Positions 51,026 to 62,514 of a stretch of DNA of 64,000 nucleotides are shown here, in pieces. The notes beneath the pieces are model-generated. The model was not told where the DNA came from and made no database searches. It was given only the letters and a program-made list of their open reading frames with translations. A program made the translations under genes and the position numbers. Position 1 is the first letter of the stretch. Each line of letters begins with the position of its first letter. Source of the DNA: Pyropia yezoensis (lineage: Eukaryota > Rhodophyta > Bangiophyceae > Bangiales > Bangiaceae); NCBI GenBank assembly GCA_009829735.1, contig CM020618.1, forward strand, positions 13,126,568 to 13,190,567, written 5' to 3'.

Positions 51026-51525
51026 NNNNNNNNNNNNNNNNNNNNNNNNNNNNNNNNNNNNNNNNNNNNNNNNNNNNNNNNNNNNNNNNNNNNNNNNNNN
51101 NNNNNNNNNNNNNNNNNNNNNNNNNNNNNNNNNNNNNNNNNNNNNNNNNNNNNNNNNNNNNNNNNNNNNNNNNNNNNNNNNNNNNNNNNNNNNNNNNNNN
51201 NNNNNNNNNNNNNNNNNNNNNNNNNNNNNNNNNNNNNNNNNNNNNNNNNNNNNNNNNNNNNNNNNNNNNNNNNNNNNNNNNNNNNNNNNNNNNNNNNNNN
51301 NNNNNNNNNNNNNNNNNNNNNNNNNNNNNNNNNNNNNNNNNNNNNNNNNNNNNNNNNNNNNNNNNNNNNNNNNNNNNNNNNNNNNNNNNNNNNNNNNNNN
51401 NNNNNNNNNNNNNNNNNNNNNNNNNNNNNNNNNNNNNNNNNNNNNNNNNNNNNNNNNNNNNNNNNNNNNNNNNNNNNNNNNNNNNNNNNNNNNNNNNNNN
51501 NNNNNNNNNNNNNNNNNNNNNNNNN
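51026..51525. other. Assembly gap of exactly 500 N
   Basis: A run of 500 undetermined bases, a round number typical of a scaffold gap of unknown or estimated length. The sequences on both sides belong to a repeated 10-kb segment. Confidence 0.99.
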
Positions 51526-53817
51526 GGTTCCCTAACACCCAGACGCAGCTCAAGAGCTTCCTGGGAATGTGCAATGTATACCGACGGTTCGTCAAGGACT
51601 TCGCTCGGATAGCTAAACCGTTAACGGTTCTTACGAGCAGTACCCTGCCAAGGTACTCCAACCCCCTTCGCCTAGCGAAGAGGAGGCATTCGAGTCGCTG
51701 AAGCGAGCCTACTATCCCCACCCGTCCTTGCGTTACCGCACCGACGGGTACCTTCGTCGTCGATGTCGATGCGTGCGACACCCAAGTGGGATGCACCCTG
51801 CTACAGGGAGACGTTGATCGGTACCGATAACGTTATCCCGGACCTACGTCCGGTAGGATACTTCAGCCGGACACTCAACCCGGCTGAGCGTAACTATAGT
51901 GCCACCGAGCGTGAATGCCTCAGAGTTATATGGGCAGTGCAACTGCTCCGTCCATACCTGGAGGGCTCCAGGCTCATCGTGAGGTCCGACCACGAACCCT
52001 ACGATGGCTCCTCAACCTTGGTGACAAGGATTCCCGATAGCCATGGGAGGCTAGCCCGATGGAGGCTGAAGATGGCCGAGCACGACTAACGCACCGTGTA
52101 GAAGGCTGGGTCAACCCACCATCTCGGAGACGCATTGTCTCGACTCGACACCCCCCGAGCGGGGATACCCGCCCGGTGGACGAGGACATCCCGGTGGTAC
52201 CGGTCTGCATGGTGGGTAACGCTACCCAGGTATGGTTGACCATACCATGGCACACCGAGCATGCCCACTGACCCTCGCGGACTTCCGCGAGGCACAAGCC
52301 AATGACGACGACTGTAGACGTCATCGTGCTAACCTCCTGGCCGGTACGGCCGGCATCTTCTCCGAGAACGAAGACGGACTCATATACCGGCGGGCACCCG
52401 CCGATGGACGACATCAAGTCGTGGTTCCCGTGTCCTTACGGCAAGCCGTCATGGAACGAGAACACGAGAACCCCACAGCCGGACACCCGGGGGGTTCACG
52501 TATGTTCGCAGCAATGCGAAGGTTCTTCTACTGGCCAGCAATGGCCGTCGACGTGGTCGACCACGTAAGGGGATGCCACCCCTGTGCGCGTAACCGCATG
52601 AGTCTACATAGGCAGGCGTCTGCCATGAAGCTATTCCCACCCGATGGGCCCAACGAGCAAGTCGCTATCGACATACTCGGGCCACTTCCGGTAACGGAAG
52701 AAGGGAACAGGTACATCCTGGTCATGTCTGACCGCTTCACTAAGCTGTCACGAGCGGCAGCCATCCCGAATGATACGGCATACACGATCATGAACGCAGT
52801 GGTTGACCACTGGATCAGTGCATACGGAGTCATGAAGCAACTCCTCTCCGACAACGGAGCAAACCTTACGTCAGCATTCTGCACTAAGGTCCTGGGCATG
52901 TTCGGCATCGAACAACGTCGGGCATCCCGACTACCACCCGCAAACCAACGGGCAGGTGGAGCGGTTCAACCGCACCATCGTCAAGATGCTACAGTGCTAC
53001 GTGGCCGAGCACACGAACACTTGGGACAGGCCTTCTGTCCGTACTCACCCTAGCATACAATGCCAGGCCACATCGGAGCACAAACATCGCTCCGCTGGAG
53101 TGGGTCATGCCACTAGCGTCGGTAACCTGACGCTGCCACCAGGCAGGTGCACTCGGTATGATACACCGAAAGGCCGACCGGCCGAACGTATCCACCTAGC
53201 TTGGTTGGCCAAGCTATCGTGGATGATTCCTAAGCTCAAGGGTGCCCTTGACAGAACACAACTTCGATATAAGAAGAACTTCGACGCCCGGTTACGGGTG
53301 CGCAATGCAACCCTGATGACAGGTGACTGGGTCTACATCAGACACCAGAAGTTCCGGGGGAACAAGCTCATGCAACCGGTCAAGGGACCGTACCAGATTC
53401 TCCACAGAGATGACCACTCTGTTATCTTACACTCCGATACGGAGATCCAACGCATCAGTGTGAATGATGTCACACCTGCTCCGAAGCCGGAACAGCCTCA
53501 GCCGGTACCGGCTGGGTTGCTACATGAAGCTCTTACAACCCACCGGTCAGATGACCCGGTGGGACCGGATGGGATTCCATACCAAGTAGAGAGCGTGGTC
53601 GGACACACCGACCCGAACCTACCAGGACCCTGGTACGTGAAGGTTATGTGGGTCGGATACGACTCACCCACCTGGGAACAGGCGGCGAATATACCCCGCC
53701 AACTCCTCATGCCTTACATGAGGCGACGACGCCTACTGTAACAACCCAACCGACACCGACTTCGGCTGTTGGGGGGTGAGGCTTATACCTACTAAGTAGG
53801 GTGTGACATGGTTATGG

Positions 53818-53913
53818 CAGACTTAGGTTTCTAAGTCAAATCAGACTTAGGTTTCTAAGTCGAACCAAGCTTAGGTAACTAAGTAGAGCCAAGCTTAGGT
53901 AACTAAGTAAAAC
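53818..53913. repeat. Four tandem palindromic 24-bp units, second copy
   Basis: Same block as at 43350-43445, identical by eye, in the duplicated segment. Confidence 0.8.
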
Positions 53914-54220
53914 CTGAACCTTAATAAGTTAACTTAAAGGTAAAGGCTAACCTCGATAATATCGAAGTAACTAGGGGGCTTACACGGGAGGATGACCTCC
54001 CAAAGCCAAGACATAAAGTGAGGGAGGATAACCTCCCCAAGCATGAACCAACCGGAAGAAGTTGGACGGGAGGCAAGGCACCACTGAGCCAGAAGGGGTA
54101 CTCCCCAGGGCAGCAAACAGAGGCAAGCAATGCCCCCAGCGGGGGATGAGTTTACACTCACTACTACCCGGCCACCATAAGGGCCACCGGGTCCCTCTCC
54201 CGTACAAACAATAACACTCC

Positions 54221-56668
54221 TCAGTGGGTAGACCCACTGCCCGAGGGAGGCCACTCACGCGTAAGCGCGTATACCTCCGTGCTCCACCGGTCGGCAATGT
54301 CACGACGGTCGATCACCCGAGTTACCTCGGTGCATAGCTGGACGAGGGTGCTGCGGCCAGCCTCCACGTCCTCCAGAGCTTTCTGGAGGCGGTCAAGCAC
54401 GCCACCGAAGCAACGCGCTGACCCAACCAGCGCAGCACCTGGGGGGATATCCCCCCAGCTAACAGAGAGACCCTCCCGCATTGCGCGGGTAACTAGGGCG
54501 TCAACCCCTTCATACCAGAGACGGGGACCCCCGTCATTCATGACAGGGGCGGGAGGTGACACTGGCGCAGCCAGAGGAGCCACAGGAGCCGACACGGCTA
54601 CCACCGGGGCCGGTGGCACCTGATACGAGGCCCGGTAGGACCCTACCGAAGGGGCTCCACCGTAAATCCGGCGGGGCTCCGCCCGACGACGGGACACCTC
54701 ACGCTCCCCACCCGCAGAGCCGCACTCTCGGGGACGACGGCCAACCGCCGCCGGTATCGGGTTACCGAACCACGGGGCAAGGACCTGAAGAGGGTCATGG
54801 ATAACCATGGGAATACCCAGGTCAGGAACGGCCTCGGTGGACGCCCACCCATGGCAACTGGACTCACCCGGCTGAGTACGCCGGATACGCAACGAGTGAC
54901 GAGGCAAGGGGGAAGCCCCAGCCTGTGGGTCCCGGTACGGGGGAAGGGCCAACACCCCAGCCCAGTTCACGGCATCGTGAACAGCCAGCAGAGCCTCGAA
55001 CTCCCGGGCCAACCCGGTCTTGGCAGCTATCAGGTCCACGCCCAACTGCGCGATGTGCCGACGGACACCCGTCGGAAGATGAAACAGGCGCCCCTGCCGG
55101 CGGACGGACAGCAAGAAGGAGGACGCCTGCCCGAGGGTAACCTCAAGGGTGAAGGTACCCTGCAACGGGTGGACCGGCCGGGAGGCCAACACACTCCCGA
55201 AGTATCGGAGACAGGAGCCGGTGTCAAACCGGAAAGCAGGGGCGGGTTCCCACCCCTCCTGCCATAGCGGCGGGCGCACGGGAGTGTATACCGGCGCACG
55301 ACCGTTGCCGGTCTGCAACGCACACGTTATATCCGTGCGAAACGCATCCGCCATGACACCATGGTTACGTCGCCAGCTCGACGCCGACTTCAACCCCGCC
55401 ATAGGCGGGTAGGGAGCCGTCAACGACAGATACGGGGATACTCCCGGGTAGTAATCAAAGTCGGGATACAGACCGGTACTGCCCACCGTCTCCCCAAACG
55501 CAACCGGCTCCGCCGCCGCCGCAATCCCCCGAGCACTAGCCGGGTAGTCAATCTCCCGCGGCAACGCGGGAGCAATCAGGTCGCATACCCCGAAGGCGGG
55601 GTCGAGGTAGACCTCACCCCGTCCCACCCGGGTGCGCCAGAGCTGCGCATGCCGGTCATCCGGCTGACTCAGTATCCAATGGTGTTCCACCCGGACCGCG
55701 TTCGGCTGGTTGACCAGGCGCACCAGCTCCCGCTCCCAACTCGGGTCCACCTTGACGCGCCGGGAGGACTCTCCACGGGGATGCCGCGGGTGGAAGTCCA
55801 CCCGCATCCGCCCACCGGACTCCACTGACTCTTGCACAGTGAGGCCTCGAACCCGAGCCACCAGGTCGGACATCGACATGGCGGGTTGACCCGCCGCCAC
55901 GGCGACGCCGCCACCCAACGGGGCAACCCGGGCAGGACCAGGAAGAATCGGGGGCGCCGGGGGATGCCCCACCGGCAGAGGGGCCGACGCCGGAGGTGGA
56001 CGAGGCCGAGGAGGAAGAAGAAGGGCGGGCGCCCGCCCGGAGTAGCTTCCGGTGTCAACCGCCATGGGGGAAGGAGCGTCTTGACCGCTCGACGCCCGCG
56101 GCACCGCGGGTAGGGTACCGGCGCCGGCACCACCCGTCGACGTAGCCCCCGCCTCGGAAGGGGAAGGCACTTGGACAGCCTCCGGAGCCGAAGCACAGGC
56201 CGTGCGGACACCCGCATCGTCTTGACTCGCCGCACCGGGTGTCGCATCGCCACCACCACCCGCGTCAATGTCGGGACTGCCTTGAGGAGTCACCGCCCGG
56301 ACACCCGGACCACCTTGCCTAGCCGGACTCGGCCGGGAATCGCCACCTCCGCCGCAGGGCGGGCCATCTTGGGGTAGCTGCGGTGAGCCGGCACCGGCAC
56401 CAGGCTCCATCCGGGCAGCCGGCAGAGAGGGGGTAGAAGCCGCCACGCGCGGTTGACCGCCGGGTTGACCTCCGGCCGACGGCACCGTTGTGCCGCTGCA
56501 CACGGACGACAGTCCTCCGGCCGACAGACGGACGGACACCGCAGGCTCGTCGTCTTCAGACGAGCTCACCCCGTAACGCGCGGCGTCAGGACCGACAGGC
56601 GCGTCGTCCTCCATCTCCTCCCCGATCAGGAGGTCTTCCTCCTCTTCAAGCACCTGGGGATAGGACAT
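54221..56668 (-). CDS. Antisense accessory ORF, second copy
   Basis: Encodes the same 815-residue protein as 43753-46200, unchanged over its whole length. If the two segments are one locus assembled twice, this identity says nothing about selection; if they are real duplicates, it means the duplication is very recent. Confidence 0.65.
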   Translation of the reverse strand: MSYPQVLEEEEDLLIGEEMEDDAPVGPDAARYGVSSSEDDEPAVSVRLSAGGLSSVCSGTTVPSAGGQPGGQPRVAASTPSLPAARMEPGAGAGSPQLPQDGPPCGGGGDSRPSPARQGGPGVRAVTPQGSPDIDAGGGGDATPGAASQDDAGVRTACASAPEAVQVPSPSEAGATSTGGAGAGTLPAVPRASSGQDAPSPMAVDTGSYSGRAPALLLPPRPRPPPASAPLPVGHPPAPPILPGPARVAPLGGGVAVAAGQPAMSMSDLVARVRGLTVQESVESGGRMRVDFHPRHPRGESSRRVKVDPSWERELVRLVNQPNAVRVEHHWILSQPDDRHAQLWRTRVGRGEVYLDPAFGVCDLIAPALPREIDYPASARGIAAAAEPVAFGETVGSTGLYPDFDYYPGVSPYLSLTAPYPPMAGLKSASSWRRNHGVMADAFRTDITCALQTGNGRAPVYTPVRPPLWQEGWEPAPAFRFDTGSCLRYFGSVLASRPVHPLQGTFTLEVTLGQASSFLLSVRRQGRLFHLPTGVRRHIAQLGVDLIAAKTGLAREFEALLAVHDAVNWAGVLALPPYRDPQAGASPLPRHSLRIRRTQPGESSCHGWASTEAVPDLGIPMVIHDPLQVLAPWFGNPIPAAVGRRPRECGSAGGEREVSRRRAEPRRIYGGAPSVGSYRASYQVPPAPVVAVSAPVAPLAAPVSPPAPVMNDGGPRLWYEGVDALVTRAMREGLSVSWGDIPPGAALVGSARCFGGVLDRLQKALEDVEAGRSTLVQLCTEVTRVIDRRDIADRWSTEVYALTREWPPSGSGSTH

Positions 56669-57252
56669 GATAACGGGTGCGGAGTCCCCCGCGCCCACAA
56701 GCCGTCGACGGCTACGACCCGGTACGGTGGGATAACCGGGACGAGCCAGGGAAGCGCGGGCGCCCGCGCTTATGACCACAAACGGCCACGAGAAGCGCCA
56801 CAGGCGCGCGGGTCAGCCCGCGCCCCACGAGTCTACGAACGGGCTCCACCCAGGCACCTGGGCGGGCCGGGGCCACACCCCCGTACGGGGCAACCAAGAG
56901 GGGTTCACCCCGAAACCGCCCCCGCGAAAAGCGGGAGCGGCCGCCCCCATTCACTCGGTAACACGAGAGGGGCTCCCCTACCACCAGACACCTGGTGGCG
57001 GATCCGCTTGCACCACCCCTCGGAAAGGGGGGTCGTGAACAGAACCCGCATCGGGAATTTAACGGTCCGGAAAACGGATCGTGTGTGTACCACACAAAGG
57101 GGGGCACCCCCCTCAGACAACCTCGAAAAGGGGTGTCTGTCGCGACGGGGCGCAAAGCCCCACCCGACTGGTAAACGGTCACGCGACCCACTTACACTCG
57201 GTAACCCGAATGCAACTCGACCCAAGGACGGGCCGAATCTAAGGGGGGGATA

Positions 57253-57615
57253 TGTAGCAATATGGTTGGCCGTATTGTAACCCTAATATTAGGGGGGCTA
57301 CTTCTAACCCTTAACTTCCAATTTGATAGTTCGTACTGGTCACGGTATCTATAAGTTACGTATGACCAGAGGGACTTGCATCTTGGGGTGGAGGGTAGTT
57401 AGTAGTGTCTCCGAGGGTTTATAACGTGGGGGCCGGCGGCGAATCCACCGCCGGCCAAGGTAGAACAACAAACCCCTCCCATTTGGGCTCCCATCTTGGT
57501 CCCGTGGCTTGCGCTCCAAGGACAGCAACCTTGGCCTCCCGGTGACGTTGGTGCCGATCCCCCTTGGTGAGTGTTCCCTGAGAGTGGACGTGCGACGGAT
57601 CCCTATTGTGCTACA
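57253..57615 (+). repeat. 3' LTR, second copy
   Basis: Same 363-bp LTR as 46785-47147, followed by the same CGCCG and flank. Confidence 0.9.
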
Positions 57616-59402
57616 CGCCGCCGCCGGCGCCCGCCGTCTCTTTGCCCGCCGTCGCCGCCGCCGTAGGACCCTTGGCGGCGGGCGGCCCGCCACCGTCCCC
57701 GCCCTCCTCGGTCAGCGCCGGGCCGCCGCCGCCGCCGTCGTCGCCGCCCTCACCGGCACCGTCGGCGCCGTCGCTGAGCGCCGGGCCGTCGGTGAGCGTC
57801 AGCGGCGGCAGCGCCCCGGCGCCGCTGCAACCGCCGCCACCACAGCCACGAGCGACAGGGGGGGGGCCACATGCGCCGCCGCCACTGCTGCCGGCACCGC
57901 CACTGGCGGCCGCGCCAGCACCGCCACCAGCGGCGCCGCCGCCAGCGCCAACGGCACTGCCACCTGCTGGGCCGCCGCCACCACCAGCGCCGGGGCCGCC
58001 CGGGCCACCACCGTCGCCCCCGCCGCCGCTGCCCGGACCACCGCTACCGGCGCCCAGACCACCGCCGCCGACGCCCGGACATCCCCACCGGCGCCCGGAC
58101 CTTCCCCGCTAGCGCCACCGCCGGGCGCCAGCGCACCGGCGCCGCCAGCGCCAGCGCCACGACCGTTGCCGGCGCCAGCGCCGCCGCCGCGGCCGCCGCT
58201 GCCGCCGCCGCCGCCACCAGCGCCACCACCAGCGCCCCCGCCGTTGCCGGCGCCGGGGCCACCACCGTCCCCAGCCCCCGTCCTGGCGCACCAGCGACCG
58301 CGCCTGTACCGCTGCCGCCGCCGCCCACACCGGCCGCGCGGGCGTGGCGGCAGCGGCGGAGCCGCCCAGGGGCGCACCCCGGACCGACACGGCGGCGGCG
58401 GCGGCGGTCAGAGCCACAGCCGCGACCGCCCCGGTGGTGGTGCGGAGGCCGGCGGAGCGGCGGCCAAGGCGGGCCATGGCGGCTGTGAATACGGCGGGGG
58501 GAGGGGGGCTCGCGGAAGGGGGGGAGGTGTATAAATGCGGGGGACGTGGGAGGGGAGGGGCGAGGCGGGTGAGGTGGGTGGCGGTTGGTGGTGGTTTAGT
58601 GGAAGATCGGGGGGGAGGAAGGTGGGGGCGAGGAGAGTAGTCGGGGCGGGAAGGGTGGAAGGGGGGGGGGGGGGTGGGGGGGGACCAGGTGCCACGGGGG
58701 GGCTGCTCGCGATGGGGCAGTTCACGACGAGCGGGGGTGGCGGGGAGGGCGACGCTGCAACCTGCGGGCGCCTCTTTCTGGGCGCCTCCGCCGCCGGCGT
58801 GCTGCGGCGGCGTTGGCGGCCCCGCCCGCGTGCGCGGGGGTGGGGAAGGAGGGGCGGCAACTGGCGGCGGGTGGCGCCAGTTGCCTCGTCGGCGCCGACG
58901 CCCCCCGCAACCACCTCCCCCTCCCCCTCCCCCCCTCTCCGCCTCCACCCCGCCCCTATCCACTCAACTCACTCCCCTGCCCCCCCCCTCCCCCCCTCTC
59001 TGTCCACCCTCCCTCCCCCCCTCTTTCTGGGCGCCTCCGCCGCCGGCGTGCTGCGGCGGCGTTGGCGGCCCCGCCCGCGTGCGCGGGGGTGGGGAAGGAG
59101 GGGCGGCAACTGGCGGCGGGTGGCGCCAGTTGCCTCGTCGGCGCCGACGCCCCCCGCAACCACCTCCCCCTCCCCCTCCCCCCCTCTCCGCCTCCACCCC
59201 GCCCCTATCCACTCAACTCACTCCCCCGCCCCCCCCCTCCCCCCCTCTCTGTCCACCCTCCCTCCCCCCCTCCCCCCCCCCCGCCCCTCCCCTTGCCGCC
59301 GTGGCGTTTCCCCCCGGCGCACGACGGCGGCGCAATGACGGCGCGTGGCCGACGGCGGCAGAGGTGGACGATACGCCGGCGCTGGCACTAAGCGTGGCCG
59401 GG

Positions 59403-59435
<33 letters not shown>

Positions 59436-60100
59436 GCGGGGGGAGTCGGCGAGGGCGGGGCGGGCGGGGGGTGAGAGTGCGCCAGCGGGTGGGAGAAAAA
59501 GAACAAGAACAAAAAAAGACACCGCGGGGGGGGGAGGGCGACGGAGGTGGGGGGGGGGAGGGGCCAGGAACACCGCCGGCCGACAGGGACCGCCACCGGC
59601 GGGGCGGGAGGGCGGGCGTGGGTGGTCCCTTGCGAGGCGGCTCCGTCCCGCTCCCCCCCTCTCGCCCCGCCGGCGCGCCCGCCGCCGGCCGCCCCCCCCC
59701 CCTTCCCCCCCCCTCACACCCCCCCCTGCCCTCCCACCTCCCCATTGCCCTGTGGTGGCGCGTGTACCGCGTTTGCACGCGACGCCCACCGGGAAAGATG
59801 GGGAGAGATTGTCGGCTGGGGGGGGGGGGGTGGGGGGGGGCGAGGGTGCCCCCCCCCATGCCCCCCCCCCTCCCCCACGTGCACCACTCCCCCCCCGTTC
59901 CCGGCCTTCGGAAATGGTGCGGCACCAGCGGATTTGCCCGCCGCGGCCCTTCCGGTCGTGGGGACGTGGGCGGCAGGGGATCGCCCCTCGCCGCCAAGAG
60001 CCCCGCGCCCGCCCCCCGGCCCACCACCCCCCGTGCGCCCGCTTCCCTCCGTCGTCGACGTGTGCGCCGCGGCGCGCCCGTCGCCCGTCGCCGCCGGGGG
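57616..60100. other. Second copy of the GC-rich flank
   Basis: Repeats 47148-49626, with small length differences in homopolymer runs. It includes the 249-bp tandem pair (58772-59269) and the GA microsatellite (about 59402-59428). No convincing gene. Confidence 0.6.
58772..59269. repeat. Tandem 249-bp unit, second copy
   Basis: Units start at 58772 and 59021 and match those at 48302 and 48551. Confidence 0.8.
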
Positions 60101-62020
60101 TACTGGGACTTACGAATGGCCTTAAGATTCTTCTCGTTGACAATGAGGCGTCCCGGACGGACAACATGTCTCAAGTATTCCACCTCTTGAGTAAAGAGGT
60201 GGCACTTACTGACTTTCAGCGACACAACGGCGTCAGCAAGTAGATTGAACACCTGACCAAGATGGTCAATGTGCTCTTCTGGAGTTCGGGAGAACACGAT
60301 GATGTCGTATAGGTACACAAGACAGATCTGCCACCGAACTCCGGCCAGAATCATGTCCATTGCGCGTTGGAAAGTTGCCGGCGCGTTACTTAGCCCAAAC
60401 GGCAACCGTTTGCACTGATGGGTAACACAGGGACAGGTAAAGGTAGTTTTTTGCCTGTCCTCCTGGGCAATGGGAATATGCAAGTACCCCGCGCTACAGG
60501 CTAGGGTGAAGAACACGTTTGCCTCCCACAGTGAATCCAGACAGTCGTCCATCGTAGGAAGAGCGTAACTATCCTTCACCGTGCTCTCGTTGAGCTTACG
60601 ATAGTCTATACAGAACCGTGGGGTCCCATCTGGTTTAGGGACAATCACCACCGGACTTGCCCCTTCGACGTTACAGGCTTCTATCACGTCTAGGGCGTCC
60701 ATGCGAGGAACTTGCTCCTTGACGAGGGCCCTTGAACGGGGCCCTCCCCTGTATGGTTGTTGACGTATAGGGGCCACTCCGGGTTTCAACTCGACCCGGT
60801 GTTCCGTGGCCTTCATGAGACTTAATTGACCATCCCACAACTTGTGATATTGGTCCACGAGGCGTTCAACTTGAACCCGCAACTTGGGTGAAACAATCTC
60901 CATGTCCGCATAGGGTCGAGGAGGGGCTGTCGACAAGCAGGATTCGACTGTGAAACTGTCACAGGAGCCACGGACTTCCCTTTCCCAAGGATGGGGATAG
61001 TCTCCCCGTTCATCAACATAACCCAGTACTCAGGGCCGCAAATCAAAGGCACGTAGGTCACCACATTCGGGGCGCCCAGAAGCAGGAACACCGACATGTT
61101 CTCAACCACACCATAAGTCACGTCGACTTCATGGGACCCCAGCCTAGTTGGCAAGGTCACAGCACCTGCGATGGGCAGTATCCCACCATTGATGTCGATC
61201 ATATAGTTGATCTTGGACTTCCAATGTTGGAGCTCCACCTCGTTGGGCAACAGCGACTTACGTATCAAAGAAGCGCCTGAGCCAGTATCAAGTACGATAC
61301 GGGCACAACACGCACGGCCTGGGGCTAGCTGCACCGGGCGAGCCACCTGGAAGTTCTCTTCTGTCAGCACAGCGATGACCCGACGTGGGTTTACGTTCTT
61401 AGGGAGTCCTAGCCGAGGTGGGAGGACTTCTTTTGGTCAGCACAGTATGCGACAGGTTAGATTCGTCTCCTTGACCCACTCGGCCGAGGATGTTGCTGTG
61501 AGCTTCGGACGACCAGCTTCAACGGTAACTCGTTTCCCGCCGACTTGGCTTCGGAGTTTGAGGGCCATGGGGGGAACGACGAGTCCGAGGACGACGTGTC
61601 CTTCTCTTCCGCCGAGGGTGCCGCCACAGCCGCCAACGGCCACGTACCACTCTTACCGCTCGAGCGTACTTCACAGGCAGCCGGCTTCTTACTCGCATTC
61701 TGGACAAGTTGTTGAATGCGTCGACTCAACATAGGGCAGTCACATGCTCAGTGTTCATCAGCATTGCAGTTCCAGCACCGATTCTCTGTCCCCGGGAGAG
61801 TCCTTCCGGGTTGGGAACCCGAGGGGTTGCCCTGGAAAGTTCCCACAGCGGCTACTACCTTGTCCTTACGGACTCGGCGTACCTCTCGTAACTCTCTGAC
61901 CTTGCGATCCTTCTCCCTCTCTTTGGCCAACTCGTCTTGTCGTTCCTGGCGATTTTCATTCCGCAACTTGCGGTGAGCCTTACACCCGGGTGCACCCCGA
62001 GGTAAAGTTAACATCTATCC
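60101..62020 (-). mobile_element. Partial Ty3/gypsy element of the second family: gag end, PR, RT
   Basis: Fuller version of the minus-strand element at 49627-51025. Reading leftward from about 62020: a highly charged Lys/Glu/Arg-rich gag end with a zinc-knuckle start (CWNCNADEH, about 61760), a protease block (VLDTGSGAS, about 61290) and reverse transcriptase to about 60101, where it stops against GC-rich DNA. RNase H, integrase and LTRs are absent. It is an old, broken fragment, unlike the first family in sequence and lower in GC than the flank. Confidence 0.8.
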
Positions 62021-62514
62021 CCTGCTGCTCCACAGCATGTGGCAAGAACCACTCGCGCACGCAGCACCCAAGTTGGGGCGGTGCACAAGGGCTGCCTCCC
62101 GTTTCGGGTGAGCCGGAAGAAGGTCAACTCGCGAACACGCTATCCCAGTTATGGGGCAATCCCCCCGCCAGTTATCAAGATGATGGTGTGTGCGCCAACA
62201 GTTTCTTGGTCGGGACGGGGAAGCGAGGCCAAGCCCCGCTGCCCCCCTCCTTATCCCTCCAGGGTCCTCTCAGAATCTCGCCACTCAGAATCTCCCACGC
62301 CAGACCCTGCCCACCGGGCCTCACAAAAATTCAAGACGATAAAATGCAGAAAACCCTCAAATCCATGTTGGATCTACTATCAAGCAAAGTATCCCCGACT
62401 TAGTGAAATTCGGGATCAAATGCAAAGGGAGGAACGGGTCAAACCAGTTGTCGCCCGCCCCAGTATGTCGCACCCTGCCGCGTGCGTGGGGCCAGTTCTT
62501 TCACACTCACAAAG
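62021..62514. other. Unassigned sequence between two retroelement fragments
   Basis: Moderate-GC sequence with short plus-strand frames and no recognised domain. It may be further decayed retroelement DNA. The junction with the integrase remnant lies at about 62515. Confidence 0.4.

Larger units (their letters stand above)
51526..57615 (+). mobile_element. Second copy of the Ty3/gypsy 3' part; probably a duplicate contig end
   Basis: Starts abruptly inside reverse transcriptase directly after the gap and repeats 41057-47147 nearly exactly, at an offset of 10,468-10,469 bp: RT end, RNase H, integrase, palindromic repeats, antisense ORF and 3' LTR. What follows the LTR is also the same flank as after the first copy, so this is not an independent insertion. 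Small length differences are concentrated in the first 1.6 kb after the gap, as at a low-quality contig end. It lacks the 5' LTR, gag and first half of pol. Confidence 0.9.

Noticed and set aside
50732-51796. Frames running through the N gap
   Set aside because: Undetermined bases cannot support a coding claim.
51526-57615. A second, independent Ty3/gypsy insertion
   Set aside because: Its right flank is the same as that of the first element for more than 3.8 kb, so it must be a duplicate of the same locus, real or by assembly.
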